From Planctomycetaceae bacterium (GTDB lineage Bacteria > Planctomycetota > Planctomycetia > Pirellulales > Thermoguttaceae): DNA of 11,165 nt. Below are positions 1 to 6,717 of this stretch, piece by piece (positions within the stretch are counted from its first letter, which is position 1; each line of letters begins with the position of its first letter). Both the position numbers and the translations under genes were made by a program. The notes beneath the pieces are model-generated. The model saw nothing but the letters and a program-made list of their open reading frames with translations, searched no databases and was not told the origin of the DNA. The stretch spans positions 1-11,165 of the forward strand of contig JAITST010000340.1 in NCBI GenBank assembly GCA_031287585.1. The letters run 5' to 3'.

Positions 1-35
1 CAACAAGAACCGCCACTGACTACAACCACTTTGTT

Positions 36-53
36 CAACCCCTTGCGGGGTTG
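36..53. repeat. GC-rich hairpin, 7-bp stem
   Basis: Arms CAACCCC (36-42) and GGGGTTG (47-53) are perfectly complementary around a TTGC loop. It is the first of three such hairpins within about 80 bp. There is no T-run after it, so it does not look like a classical intrinsic terminator. Confidence 0.6.
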
Positions 54-71
54 GGTTTGGGGGGCGGCTTG

Positions 72-91
72 CCCCGTGCTACCGCACGGGG
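72..91. repeat. GC-rich hairpin, 8-bp stem
   Basis: Arms CCCCGTGC (72-79) and GCACGGGG (84-91) pair perfectly around a TACC loop. This is the strongest of the three hairpins at the left edge. It may be part of a REP-like intergenic element. Its function is not known. Confidence 0.65.
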
Positions 92-104
92 TTATCCATG
101 TTTA

Positions 105-117
105 ACCCCTACGGGGT
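105..117. repeat. Short GC-rich hairpin with a relative near 4377
   Basis: Arms ACCCC and GGGGT pair around a TAC loop. The bases that follow (TAAGGACTC) closely match the bases after the hairpin at 4377-4392 (CAAGGATTC), which suggests the two are copies of one dispersed element. Confidence 0.5.
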
Positions 118-261
118 AAGGACTCTTTGTCAACATCTATTAAGTGGTAATGTAAGTAGCGCATCCGTCGCCTATTGATCTGTCAAGAGCGTTTTATTGT
201 TTTACGGTGACTTAGTTAATTATGCAAAAGAAGATTTTTATTTGTTTGACTGTATGCGTAT

Positions 262-852
262 TTACTTGGAAAGTGCAGATAATATCTCAACCGCCCCAAT
301 ATCGATTCTTGAAATCATAGAAATTTTCATCTTATCTCGTGTCATTGCCGTCAAGGTAGCAACAGGTAAGAGTGTTACACGTCTCCCCAGAATTATTTCA
401 GAGCCGTCTCGTGTTTTTGTTACTATCCTCGGATCATCAAAAGTATTTTCTGCCCCACCAATAACATTTCCCTCTTTATCGCGTATGGAGATTCTTATCC
501 TCATTTTACGATTTGGATTTTCTTCACCGGTAAAAGTGAATGAAATCATAAGCAAATCGCCGCGATTTCGTTCCTTTAGAACTAATGTTTCCAGTTTGAA
601 ATCAGATTCTAAATTGTTTAAGTCCTCGCGTCCCAAATCCTCTGGTCTAAAGTAACCGTACTTCTCGAATGGTCATTCTATCGTTATTTCGGTTAGACCA
701 TTTGAGTTCTTCGCTCTTGACCTTTGATAGGCAATTTGCAATCCCGCAACGGCGACTAAACCACCAACCGCCGTAACTTGAAGCATTTTACGGCGTGTGA
801 TATACGACTCCTTATGAGTTGTATTTTCTACGTTAGTGGTATCTTGTTCCAT
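262..852 (-). pseudogene. Tat-signal protein interrupted by an in-frame TGA
   Basis: The minus-strand frame starts at ATG 852 with a good GGGAG site (866-862, spacing 9); ATG 858 is possible but too close to that site. About 59 residues follow to a TGA at 675-673. The same frame then stays open for 137 more codons to TAA at 264-262. The first part carries a twin-arginine signal (TRRKMLQ, then a hydrophobic stretch VTAVGGLVAVAGLQIAY) with no obvious AxA site, so it may be a membrane anchor. The part after the stop is soluble and beta-rich, of no family I recognise. The second half could start only at TTG 636, with a GAGGA one base away, which is poorly placed. One interrupted gene is therefore more likely than two genes. 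A nonsense mutation (TGG or CGA to TGA), a sequencing error or stop recoding would all fit. Confidence 0.6.
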
Positions 853-926
853 TGTCATTTTCTCCCGAATAAAGGTTAGACTATGAACACAAACATTTTT
901 CAATCGTGTTCGGTGTAAATACTACA

Positions 927-2054
927 CTACTTCACAAAAATTCCCGTCGCGTACCATGTGCCGTTTTCGCTGTGTTTTATGTCGTAGCCGTAAAATTTAT
1001 TTTCGGCACTCACTCCGCGCCAGTGTCCGGGCGAGGTTCGCCATGCCCTTACGCAACCTATCGCCGCTTGCAGTAACGGTTCGCCGCGCCAACTTTCCGC
1101 ACATACCTCCGATACCTCATACGTTCCCATTTCCGCCGCGATTCTTTTGAAACGGGCATCGAAGTTTTGGTGTCCCTGAACTTTTGTACGTGCCATATAT
1201 TCCGCGTGTCCGCTCGCTTCCTTTATCACCAACGGCGAAATTTCTGAATTCGCACTCGCCGGATTTTCCGCGTGATTACGGACTGCGTAGATAATCGTTC
1301 GCTGCGTGAGAGTTCCTGCGGGTAACGTTAGAATTGTATTGAACTCGTCTTGCGTGTATGGTTCCCCGTCCAGAAACGGAAACACACTCACAACTTCCCC
1401 GTAGTACGCAGCATCTTTGTCACGGTAATCAATTATCGCGATACCGGGCAGACCGCACATTTCTGCAAACTGCTCTTCACTAAAACGCGGTGAATCGGTT
1501 GTCAAACGGCAAAGTACATAATCACCGAGTAATTTTTTCGATGTGTCCGACGACAAAATTTCGCTATCAAACTTCTGACATACCGTTGGTAGTTTGTCAA
1601 TAAAACGTTGCGACTGAATCGGGGCGAGGTTTGCTGTGATGACATAACTCTTGTTGTTGCCGTAATAGTTGACTTGTCGAACCGAACCGCGTTTGGCTGT
1701 TCCGCCCGCCGTTATGATTTCACTTTGTGGAACATCTTTTTGTTGTAATGTAGAACCTTCGTCGAGCGAAAAATAAACCAGTAACAATTTCTGTCGTGCT
1801 TTCGCGGTTGCAGCGGATTGTTCAAACGAATCTGCTGCTGTCACAACTGCTATATTCGTAAACAGAAAAACTGATAAAATTACAGTTTGCTCGGCAAAAA
1901 TTGTAAAATTTTGCAAAAAACGCAAGTTTCGCCAATTATTTTGCCACAAATTGACCGGAAGCGGTTTACCAATGCCGTTTAATCTGGTATAATCATTCAA
2001 TCTTGTCCAGAGTTCACATGTTAAGTTTTGGATAGAATTAGTTAAAAATCGCAT
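927..2054 (-). CDS. Exported protein with thioredoxin-like middle and C-terminal CAP (SCP/PR-1) domain
   Basis: This 375-residue protein starts at ATG 2054, chosen because AAGGAG lies 6 bases upstream (2066-2061); an in-frame extension upstream to 2132 lacks such support. The N-terminus is unusual: about 50 mostly polar residues precede a hydrophobic segment (about 51-72) ending VVTA-ADS, a likely signal-peptidase site. Residues about 75-270 suggest a thioredoxin-like fold (ARQKLLLVYF; later GLPGIAIIDYRDKDAAYYG), but no CxxC is present, so redox activity is unlikely. The last 94 residues match a CAP-domain pattern: GHQNF (His about 295), EVCAESW (Glu about 320), SPGHW (His about 344) and a final NGTWYATGIF strand. 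CAP proteins are secreted and bind ligands or act at the envelope. The CAP call is fairly good; the thioredoxin-like call is weaker. It lies 74 bp upstream of the Tat gene remnant on the same strand and could be co-transcribed with it. Confidence 0.7.
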   Translation of the reverse strand: MRFLTNSIQNLTCELWTRLNDYTRLNGIGKPLPVNLWQNNWRNLRFLQNFTIFAEQTVILSVFLFTNIAVVTAADSFEQSAATAKARQKLLLVYFSLDEGSTLQQKDVPQSEIITAGGTAKRGSVRQVNYYGNNKSYVITANLAPIQSQRFIDKLPTVCQKFDSEILSSDTSKKLLGDYVLCRLTTDSPRFSEEQFAEMCGLPGIAIIDYRDKDAAYYGEVVSVFPFLDGEPYTQDEFNTILTLPAGTLTQRTIIYAVRNHAENPASANSEISPLVIKEASGHAEYMARTKVQGHQNFDARFKRIAAEMGTYEVSEVCAESWRGEPLLQAAIGCVRAWRTSPGHWRGVSAENKFYGYDIKHSENGTWYATGIFVK

Positions 2055-2224
2055 AACGTACTCCTTGTTAATGTTGTTTACACGTGTTCGCCACAAACCA
2101 CACCTTGGTTTACGGTAGTGTATAAAATACACAATTTACAGAGATTATAACGGATTTAACAATTAAAGCAACCGGTACCGATTTTAACGTTTATTTTTCA
2201 CCCCTAACACAAAGGAGATTTCTG
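2055..2224. promoter_or_regulatory. Divergent intergenic region between two exported-protein genes
   Basis: This 170-bp region must hold the promoters for the minus-strand CAP gene and the plus-strand 661-residue gene. It contains two short perfect inverted repeats: AAACCA/TGGTTT (2095-2111) and GTGTAT-AAA-ATACAC (2118-2132). A -10-like TATAAC lies at 2146-2151, but no convincing -35 sits at the right distance on either strand, so no promoter is assigned. Confidence 0.35.
2118..2132. promoter_or_regulatory. 15-bp palindrome in divergent promoter region
   Basis: GTGTAT and ATACAC form a perfect inverted repeat around AAA, in the middle of the divergent region. The size and symmetry suit a dimeric repressor, but an AT-rich palindrome of this length can arise by chance. 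It could serve both flanking genes. Confidence 0.3.
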
Positions 2225-4210
2225 ATGAAATCAGTTTGTTTCAGCCGCAACGTTTTTTCAATGATGTTGCTTGTCACTTGTACGTTTTTGTTTTCGCCGC
2301 CGCTTGACGCAAAAACGTTTGCCCTTTTCCGCGGTATCCGTAACAACGGCAGGGTTGCCGTTGCGAACAACGCTAATCAAAACACGTTGCCAATCGCCGA
2401 GCAATCTTTGGCAACACCTGACTTGCTCGCACAGTTGAAAACCGCGAGCGAAAAACTGAGTGCGGCGTTACGCACGCCGTCGAATCAGGAAATCTCACGC
2501 AGTCTGTCGGTTCTCCGTAACGCGAACAACATTCTGGTGCGCAAAGTTGATTCTGAACTAGACAACGAGAAAGCGGCGTTCTGGAAAGAACATTTGCAAC
2601 TCGCCGACTTGCAGAAAACGTTGGCAACAGCAGAGCCGGACGCAAAATTGCTCGCCGAAATCGCGGGCAAGTTTGAAGCCGATATTGACGGAATCCGTCA
2701 CATTCGTTTCGCCGCGGCACGCGACGCATTGCGTAATTACCGCACGTTGCTCCAACTCCAAAATGAGCAACAACTTCAGGCACAATTCAAACTTCTCGAA
2801 ACGTCGTTACCTTCGTTAGTCGAAGCGTATAGCGGAACGGAAGACACTGATGCTGGTGCGAAACTTTCGCGTATGATTGTTTGGCTTGACGACCTCAAAT
2901 CGTATATTCCCGAAGCGGGAGCAGTCGTAACGTTGCTGCGTGCGAATCTGACGAAGCAAAACCTTTTCGTTGACGTTAGTGAGAAAATGATTGGTGCTGG
3001 TTTTATACGCGACTTTCAGGAATCGTTTGACGTTCGTGAAAATATTGACGGTACAAACATAATCGGCACTGGTAACATTGACGGCAAAGTCACAGCGAAC
3101 TTGGTCGAGAATAAACGTGTTGCCGAAATTCGTGTTGAGTTGAATGCTAATATGGAATCGAACACAACAGGCAGTCAAGGACCGGTAGTGGTTCGTTCGC
3201 AGACGAGCGGTACTATGAACGCGAGCAAACTGATTTACATTTCAAAGGAGGAAATAGTAGCGGCACGCGCGACTGCGTCGGGAAATTTGCAGACACAGAT
3301 TCTCAAAACGTCCATCAACGGCGGCAAGATAATTAAACTTTTCGCCAAACAACAAATTTCGGAACGTCAGCCGGAAACGCAGGCGATTGCAAAACGCCGC
3401 GCGGAGCAGCGTCTCGCGAAACGTGTTGACGAAACGGTGAACGAACGGATTGGAGAGTTGAACGGACGTTATCAAAACGAGTTCCGTAAACCGCTCAACG
3501 ACTTGGGGTTGTTCCCAAGTGTTTGGAATTTGACAACAAGTGAAGACAAGTTACACCTATCGTTGACGGCGGGCAGTTCGTCGCAACTGGCGGCACCGAC
3601 AGTGGTGCCTGAAACGGCAACAGCCGGCAGTGATTTGGTTGTACGTTTGCATCAGTCGTTTGTTAATAATGTCGCAACGTTGGCGTTAGCGGGTAGAACA
3701 TTTGAAGAAGAAAGCGTTGTCGCGCATCTGGCGGAACGTTACGGCAAAGACAAACTTCCGAAGGCGTTACAACGTGATTCAAGTGAAGAACCTTGGACGA
3801 TAAAATTTGCACCGACGTTGCCGGTTTCGATTTCGTTCAACGAGGACGTGTTGAAAGTTTGTGTACGTATTGACGTGTTCAAACAGGGTAACAATGTCTA
3901 TGAAGCACGCGACGGTCGCGGACTTGATATAACGGTTACGTACAAGGTATCGAAGGACGGCGAAATGACGGTGTTTGAGAAACAGGAAGCAACAGTTTTC
4001 CCACGCGGTTTCGACCAAAGCAAGGATAAACTGGGCGGACGCGAAACGTCAATAATCAGTATCGTAAAGAAACGTCTTGACAGTCAACTGCCCGCGAAAT
4101 TAGGACAAAAAACCGAAATCGCAGAAAGCGAATGGAAAGGTCACTCAATAACTCCCAATCAAGCATCCGCCAAATCCGGCTGGATAACAATCGGTTGGAA
4201 GTTTGACTAA
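2225..4210 (+). CDS. Large secreted protein of unknown function, 661 residues
   Basis: ATG 2225 follows a strong AAAGGAG (2211-2217, spacing 7). Residues 1-29 form a signal peptide: a basic start, hydrophobic core MMLLVTCTFLF, then PLDA-KTF. Residues about 45-240 are helical and rich in Ala, Leu, Glu and Gln (tandem-like helices such as LLAQLKTASEKLSAAL). The middle (about 250-380) is beta-rich with many Asn and Thr residues. A charged helix follows (about 385-430; AKRRAEQRLAKRVDE). The C-terminal third is a compact beta region with phrases such as DLVVRLHQSFVNN, LALAGRTFEEE and PWTIKFAPTLPVSISF, ending WITIGWKFD. These resemble a secreted planctomycete family I have no name for. No catalytic motif is visible. 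The product is probably periplasmic or surface-located. It is followed by a 63-nt hairpin. Confidence 0.75.
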   Translation: MKSVCFSRNVFSMMLLVTCTFLFSPPLDAKTFALFRGIRNNGRVAVANNANQNTLPIAEQSLATPDLLAQLKTASEKLSAALRTPSNQEISRSLSVLRNANNILVRKVDSELDNEKAAFWKEHLQLADLQKTLATAEPDAKLLAEIAGKFEADIDGIRHIRFAAARDALRNYRTLLQLQNEQQLQAQFKLLETSLPSLVEAYSGTEDTDAGAKLSRMIVWLDDLKSYIPEAGAVVTLLRANLTKQNLFVDVSEKMIGAGFIRDFQESFDVRENIDGTNIIGTGNIDGKVTANLVENKRVAEIRVELNANMESNTTGSQGPVVVRSQTSGTMNASKLIYISKEEIVAARATASGNLQTQILKTSINGGKIIKLFAKQQISERQPETQAIAKRRAEQRLAKRVDETVNERIGELNGRYQNEFRKPLNDLGLFPSVWNLTTSEDKLHLSLTAGSSSQLAAPTVVPETATAGSDLVVRLHQSFVNNVATLALAGRTFEEESVVAHLAERYGKDKLPKALQRDSSEEPWTIKFAPTLPVSISFNEDVLKVCVRIDVFKQGNNVYEARDGRGLDITVTYKVSKDGEMTVFEKQEATVFPRGFDQSKDKLGGRETSIISIVKKRLDSQLPAKLGQKTEIAESEWKGHSITPNQASAKSGWITIGWKFD

Positions 4211-4218
4211 CACATCTT

Positions 4219-4281
4219 CCGTCGGTGAAGCCAACTGCAATACATCACAATGATTGTATTGCCGCTGGTTTCAACCGACGG
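4219..4281 (+). terminator. Long imperfect hairpin after the 661-residue gene
   Basis: Outer arms CCGTCGGT (4219-4226) and ACCGACGG (4274-4281) are perfect complements. Inner arms GCAATACA (4237-4244) and TGTATTGC (4255-4262) are also perfect, with a mostly paired stretch between them (GAAGCCAAC against GCTGGTTTC) and a tiny CAA tip after three more pairs. It starts 9 bases after the stop codon. There is no T-run after it, so it may be a 3' stabilising structure or Rho-type end rather than a classical terminator. Confidence 0.5.
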
Positions 4282-4283
4282 GG

Positions 4284-4313
4284 TTGGCGAGATTACAATC
4301 TATGCGATATAAT
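4284..4313 (+). promoter_or_regulatory. Possible sigma-70-type promoter for the SDR gene
   Basis: A perfect -10 box TATAAT (4308-4313) lies 18 bases after TTGGCG (4284-4289), which matches the -35 consensus at four of six positions. It is the only strong -10 in the region upstream of the SDR gene. The start codon is about 250 bases downstream, so other promoters are possible. Confidence 0.35.
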
Positions 4314-4320
4314 TACAGTA

Positions 4321-4346
4321 TATACCTGTTACGTTTGAAAATTGTG
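4321..4346 (+). repeat. Diverged copy of the TTGAAAATTG repeat
   Basis: This segment matches the segment at 5381-5406 at 21 of 26 positions by eye, including TATA at the left and TTTGAAAATTG or GTTGAAAATTG at the right. It lies in the leader region of the SDR gene, just as the other copy lies upstream of the next gene. Confidence 0.5.
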
Positions 4347-4376
4347 AGGACGTTATATGCAACGTTTCTGCATCCC

Positions 4377-4392
4377 TGCCCCGTAAGGGGCA
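4377..4392. repeat. GC-rich hairpin with GTAA loop
   Basis: Arms TGCCCC (4377-4382) and GGGGCA (4387-4392) pair around GTAA, which in RNA is a stable GNRA-type tetraloop. The sequence and the following CAAGGATTC resemble the hairpin at 105-117 and its flank, so it looks like another copy of one dispersed element. It lies in the probable 5' leader of the SDR gene. Confidence 0.5.
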
Positions 4393-4490
4393 AGGATTCG
4401 TGGTAACGTTTAATTATCCGCAACCAACATTTTGAGTTACGGTTGCATCACTACACAAGCCAACTTTAACCGTGTTCGGTGTATGTTGTT

Positions 4491-4529
4491 GTCTCTACGT
4501 GTGGGTAAGATGCCCGCAATATCAGAGAC
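4491..4529 (+). promoter_or_regulatory. Two-part stem in the SDR leader
   Basis: An outer stem GTCTCT (4491-4496)/AGAGAC (4524-4529) encloses an inner stem GTGGG/CCCGC (one G-U pair), separated by internal loops. It ends 34 bases before the start codon. It could affect mRNA stability or translation. No known riboswitch class is recognised. Confidence 0.35.
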
Positions 4530-4563
4530 AAGTACATTTCAACAACTAACAAATAGAAATTTT

Positions 4564-5352
4564 ATGACACAAGTTTCCGATTTTTTGAACGAACTTTTTG
4601 GACTTGAAGGACAAGTTGCAATTATAATTGGCGGTGCTGGCGCACTTGGTCGGTCGCTAGGTAACGGTTTAGGCAGGGCTGGTGCTGCGATTGTTGTTGC
4701 CGACCCGATTGAGGCGGCGTGCAAAGATGCAGTGAAGTTTCTGAACGACGCTGGTATCAAAGCGATTTACAAAATTACCGATGTCACAAGCCGTGAGTCG
4801 CTGGTTGCGTTGCGTGAGGAAGCGATTAAGTTGACCGGCAAAATTGACATTCTGGTAAACTGCGCGGGTATCAATGTTGGTACACCGTTCCTCGAAGTTG
4901 ACGCGGACAAGTGGGATCAAATTTTGGCAGTCAACTTGAAGGGAACAATGCTAGCGTGTCAGGTTATCATCGAGTCGATGCAGGAAACCGGCGGCGGCTC
5001 AATACTGAATATCGGCAGCGTAAACTCTGACCGTCCGCTCTCACGTGTTTTCGCTTATGCCGCGTCGAAGGCAGCAGTTGTAAACCTGACGCAAAATATC
5101 GCACAGGAATTTGCGACGAAAAACATTCGGATAAACGCAATCTGCCCCGGATTCTTTCCGGCGGAACAAAACCGAAAACTACTGGACGAGAAGCGGGTAG
5201 AATCAATAATGAACGGTACACCAATGCGGCGTTACGGCTCGCCTGACGAACTGGTAGGAGCGGCGATACTGTTGCTATCACAAAAATCCGGCAGTTACAT
5301 AACGGGGTCAACGTTGTACGTTGACGGCGGATTTACTTGTTCGTGGTTTTAG
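4564..5352 (+). CDS. Short-chain dehydrogenase/reductase (SDR), probably NAD-linked
   Basis: This 262-residue classical SDR starts at ATG 4564, which places the Rossmann fold at the usual distance from the N-terminus. There is no clear Shine-Dalgarno site. The cofactor loop is GGAGALG (23-29), with Ile where most members have Thr. Asp47 at the end of strand 2 suggests NAD(H) rather than NADP(H). Also present are NCAG (99-102), Asn124, Ser152 and YAASK with Tyr165 and Lys169: the complete catalytic tetrad. The C-terminus has PGFFPAEQNRKLL and ends with the usual VDGGF strand. The RPLSR and PGFFPAEQN segments resemble the subgroup of sugar-acid SDRs (D-mannonate oxidoreductase, gluconate 5-dehydrogenase) more than fatty-acid FabG, but the substrate cannot be fixed from sequence alone. 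The next gene is another NAD-dependent dehydrogenase on the same strand, 184 bp downstream. Confidence 0.85.
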   Translation: MTQVSDFLNELFGLEGQVAIIIGGAGALGRSLGNGLGRAGAAIVVADPIEAACKDAVKFLNDAGIKAIYKITDVTSRESLVALREEAIKLTGKIDILVNCAGINVGTPFLEVDADKWDQILAVNLKGTMLACQVIIESMQETGGGSILNIGSVNSDRPLSRVFAYAASKAAVVNLTQNIAQEFATKNIRINAICPGFFPAEQNRKLLDEKRVESIMNGTPMRRYGSPDELVGAAILLLSQKSGSYITGSTLYVDGGFTCSWF

Positions 5353-5380
5353 TATGGCGTAACGTTTCTACATTATTTAA

Positions 5381-5406
5381 TATAATTGTCACGGTTGAAA
5401 ATTGGG
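5381..5406 (+). repeat. Left arm of 21-bp inverted repeat flanking the HCDH gene
   Basis: Positions 5385-5405 are a perfect reverse complement of 6718-6738, and the match extends with one mismatch to 5381/6742. The core is CACGGTTGAAAATTGG. The arm begins with TATAAT (5381-5386), so it could overlap a promoter, though no good -35 is at the right distance. Related copies lie near 4321 and near 889. Confidence 0.7.
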
Positions 5407-5422
5407 TTGTGTCCCTGAATTA

Positions 5423-5450
5423 TTGATGTGATGGACAATACCGTTAAAAT
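5423..5450 (+). promoter_or_regulatory. Possible promoter for the HCDH gene
   Basis: TTGATG (5423-5428) and TAAAAT (5445-5450) are separated by 16 bases, and the -10 matches consensus at five of six positions. It lies about 87 bases upstream of the start codon, just before a pair of 14-bp direct repeats. This is a moderate match only. Confidence 0.3.
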
Positions 5451-5470
5451 TTCGGCATTTCACGACATTC

Positions 5471-5504
5471 ACCCATAAATTCTGCACACGACCCACAAAT
5501 TCTG
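5471..5504 (+). promoter_or_regulatory. Pair of 14-bp direct repeats spaced 20 bp
   Basis: ACCCATAAATTCTG (5471-5484) and ACCCACAAATTCTG (5491-5504) differ at one base and start exactly 20 bp apart, close to two helical turns, so a protein could bind both on the same DNA face. They end 32 bases before the HCDH start codon and just after a candidate promoter, a position suited to an operator. Confidence 0.45.
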
Positions 5505-5536
5505 AAACAATCAGCAATTTTATAAATAAGAATACT

Positions 5537-6706
5537 ATGCCAACAATCGCAATACTTGGTGCTGGCTTGATGGGTACAGCCATTGCGGTTGCGCACTTGA
5601 AATCTGGTTTTGATGTCGTTCTTTACGACCAACACGTCCAGCCGCTCGAAGACGCTCCGCAACGTATCGCCTCCGAATTGCGTATGCAAAACGCCGGCGC
5701 AACCGCGATTGAGCGTCTGTCACGAACCGACAATCTCGACATCATCGCGTCGTCCCGCTGTTCTATCGTTATCGAAACGATACCGGAAAAGTTGCGTGCG
5801 AAACAGGCACTTTACCGTTTGCTCGCGGCATTGTACCACGATTGTTCGTCACCGGTTCTGCTTACAAACACGTCAACGATTTCGATAGCGGAGTTGGCGG
5901 TTGCGGTTCCGTCGCGTGAAAACTTTTGCGGCTTCCACTTCTTTCATCCTGTTCGTGAACGGTCATTGGTAGAGATTATCCCGACCAGCGAAACGTCGCC
6001 CCAAACGTTGCAACTTGTCACCTCGCACGCGGAGCAAATTGGTAAACAGCCGATTGTAGTTGGTGACTCGCCGGGTTTTCTCGTGAATCGGTTGCTGAAT
6101 CCTTACCTGAACGAAGCGTTACAAATGCTGGAATCGGGAACGCCGCTAACGAATATCGAACAGGCGGCGACCGCGTTCGGAATGGCGATGGGACCGTTCC
6201 GAATAATGGACGAAATCGGGTTAGATGTAACATTCCACGCGGGTTGGGTATTACATAAAGCGTTCCCCGAACGTGTCGCCGCGTCGGAGTTGCTGATGGA
6301 ATTAGTACATAGAAAAAAACTAGGCAGAAAGACGGGCGAAGGTTTTTATATCTACAAAACGAAACAACAATGGGACGACAACGGAGTAATAAACGAAGCG
6401 TTATTGCAAGAGATGATAATAAAGAAAACGAACGCGGCGAGCGAAAAGGAAATACAGGAGCGTCTGTTCTTCGGAATGTTACTCGAAGCGTGCCGTTGCG
6501 TTGACGACAAGGTCATAAACTCGTTGACAACAGCAGACATCGCGGTAGTAAAAGGTTTAGGATTTCCAAAGGAACGGGGCGGTCTAACGCAGTGGTTAAA
6601 AAATTACGGAATAGAAAAAGCAAACGAAACGCTAAAGATGCTGGAAGAAAAATACGGGAAAAGTTTTTGTCCGAGTGGATGTTTTAGGGAATCGTTCAAG
6701 TTGTAA
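5537..6706 (+). CDS. 3-hydroxyacyl-CoA dehydrogenase, stand-alone
   Basis: This 389-residue protein would catalyse NAD-dependent oxidation of L-3-hydroxyacyl-CoA to 3-ketoacyl-CoA in the cytoplasm. The N-terminal Rossmann domain (about 1-180) begins with the motif GAGLMG (8-13) and has Asp31 at the end of strand 2, typical for NAD. The substrate region has TNTSTISIAEL and GFHFFHPV; catalytic His134 and Glu146 sit 12 residues apart, as in the FadB dehydrogenase domain. Two C-terminal helical domains follow: about 181-278 (SPGFLVNRLL through KTGEGFYIY) and about 299-380. This is the layout of the dehydrogenase half of FadB/FadJ without the enoyl-CoA hydratase half. No hydratase or thiolase gene is nearby, so beta-oxidation is not proved. 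The start lacks a clear Shine-Dalgarno site. A 21-bp inverted repeat brackets the gene. Confidence 0.88.
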   Translation: MPTIAILGAGLMGTAIAVAHLKSGFDVVLYDQHVQPLEDAPQRIASELRMQNAGATAIERLSRTDNLDIIASSRCSIVIETIPEKLRAKQALYRLLAALYHDCSSPVLLTNTSTISIAELAVAVPSRENFCGFHFFHPVRERSLVEIIPTSETSPQTLQLVTSHAEQIGKQPIVVGDSPGFLVNRLLNPYLNEALQMLESGTPLTNIEQAATAFGMAMGPFRIMDEIGLDVTFHAGWVLHKAFPERVAASELLMELVHRKKLGRKTGEGFYIYKTKQQWDDNGVINEALLQEMIIKKTNAASEKEIQERLFFGMLLEACRCVDDKVINSLTTADIAVVKGLGFPKERGGLTQWLKNYGIEKANETLKMLEEKYGKSFCPSGCFRESFKL

Positions 6707-6717
6707 AAAGTAGGCAA

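Larger units (their letters stand above)
1..261. other. Non-coding left edge with three GC-rich hairpins
   Basis: No credible coding region is visible here. The stretch holds three short GC-rich inverted repeats between 36 and 117, listed separately, followed by AT-rich sequence that runs into the 3' end of the minus-strand Tat gene remnant at 262. One of the hairpins and its flank resemble a hairpin near 4377, so this is probably dispersed-repeat territory. No tRNA or other recognisable RNA gene was seen. Confidence 0.5.
4211..4563. other. 353-bp intergenic region with hairpins and long leader
   Basis: No gene is supported here. An in-frame extension of the SDR gene back to TTG 4432 has no Shine-Dalgarno site and encodes sequence unlike the SDR family. 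The region holds a 63-nt hairpin (4219-4281), a possible promoter (4284-4313), a copy of the TTGAAAATTG repeat (4321-4346), a GC-rich hairpin (4377-4392), a 13-bp word shared with 905-917 (4471-4483) and a two-part stem (4491-4529). If the promoter is real, the SDR mRNA has a leader of roughly 240 nt. Confidence 0.5.

Noticed and set aside
197..655. A 152-residue open frame on the plus strand
   Set aside because: It lies antisense to the Tat gene remnant, has no Shine-Dalgarno site and a composition typical of a shadow frame.
673..675. Genome-wide reading of TGA as Trp
   Set aside because: TGG is used for Trp throughout, and TGA ends both the antitoxin and holB genes in sensible places.
4207..4290. 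The 63-nt hairpin as an integron attC site
   Set aside because: The flanks do not fit the RYYYAAC and GTTRRRY core sites, and there is no integrase or cassette array.
4432..4563. N-terminal extension of the SDR gene from TTG 4432
   Set aside because: No ribosome site, sequence unlike the SDR family, and the region holds hairpins and repeats. ATG 4564 gives the usual family length.
5391..5423. TTGAAA in the recurrent motif as a -35 box
   Set aside because: None of the copies examined (5395, 4335 and the minus-strand copy near 900) has a good -10 box about 17 bases downstream.
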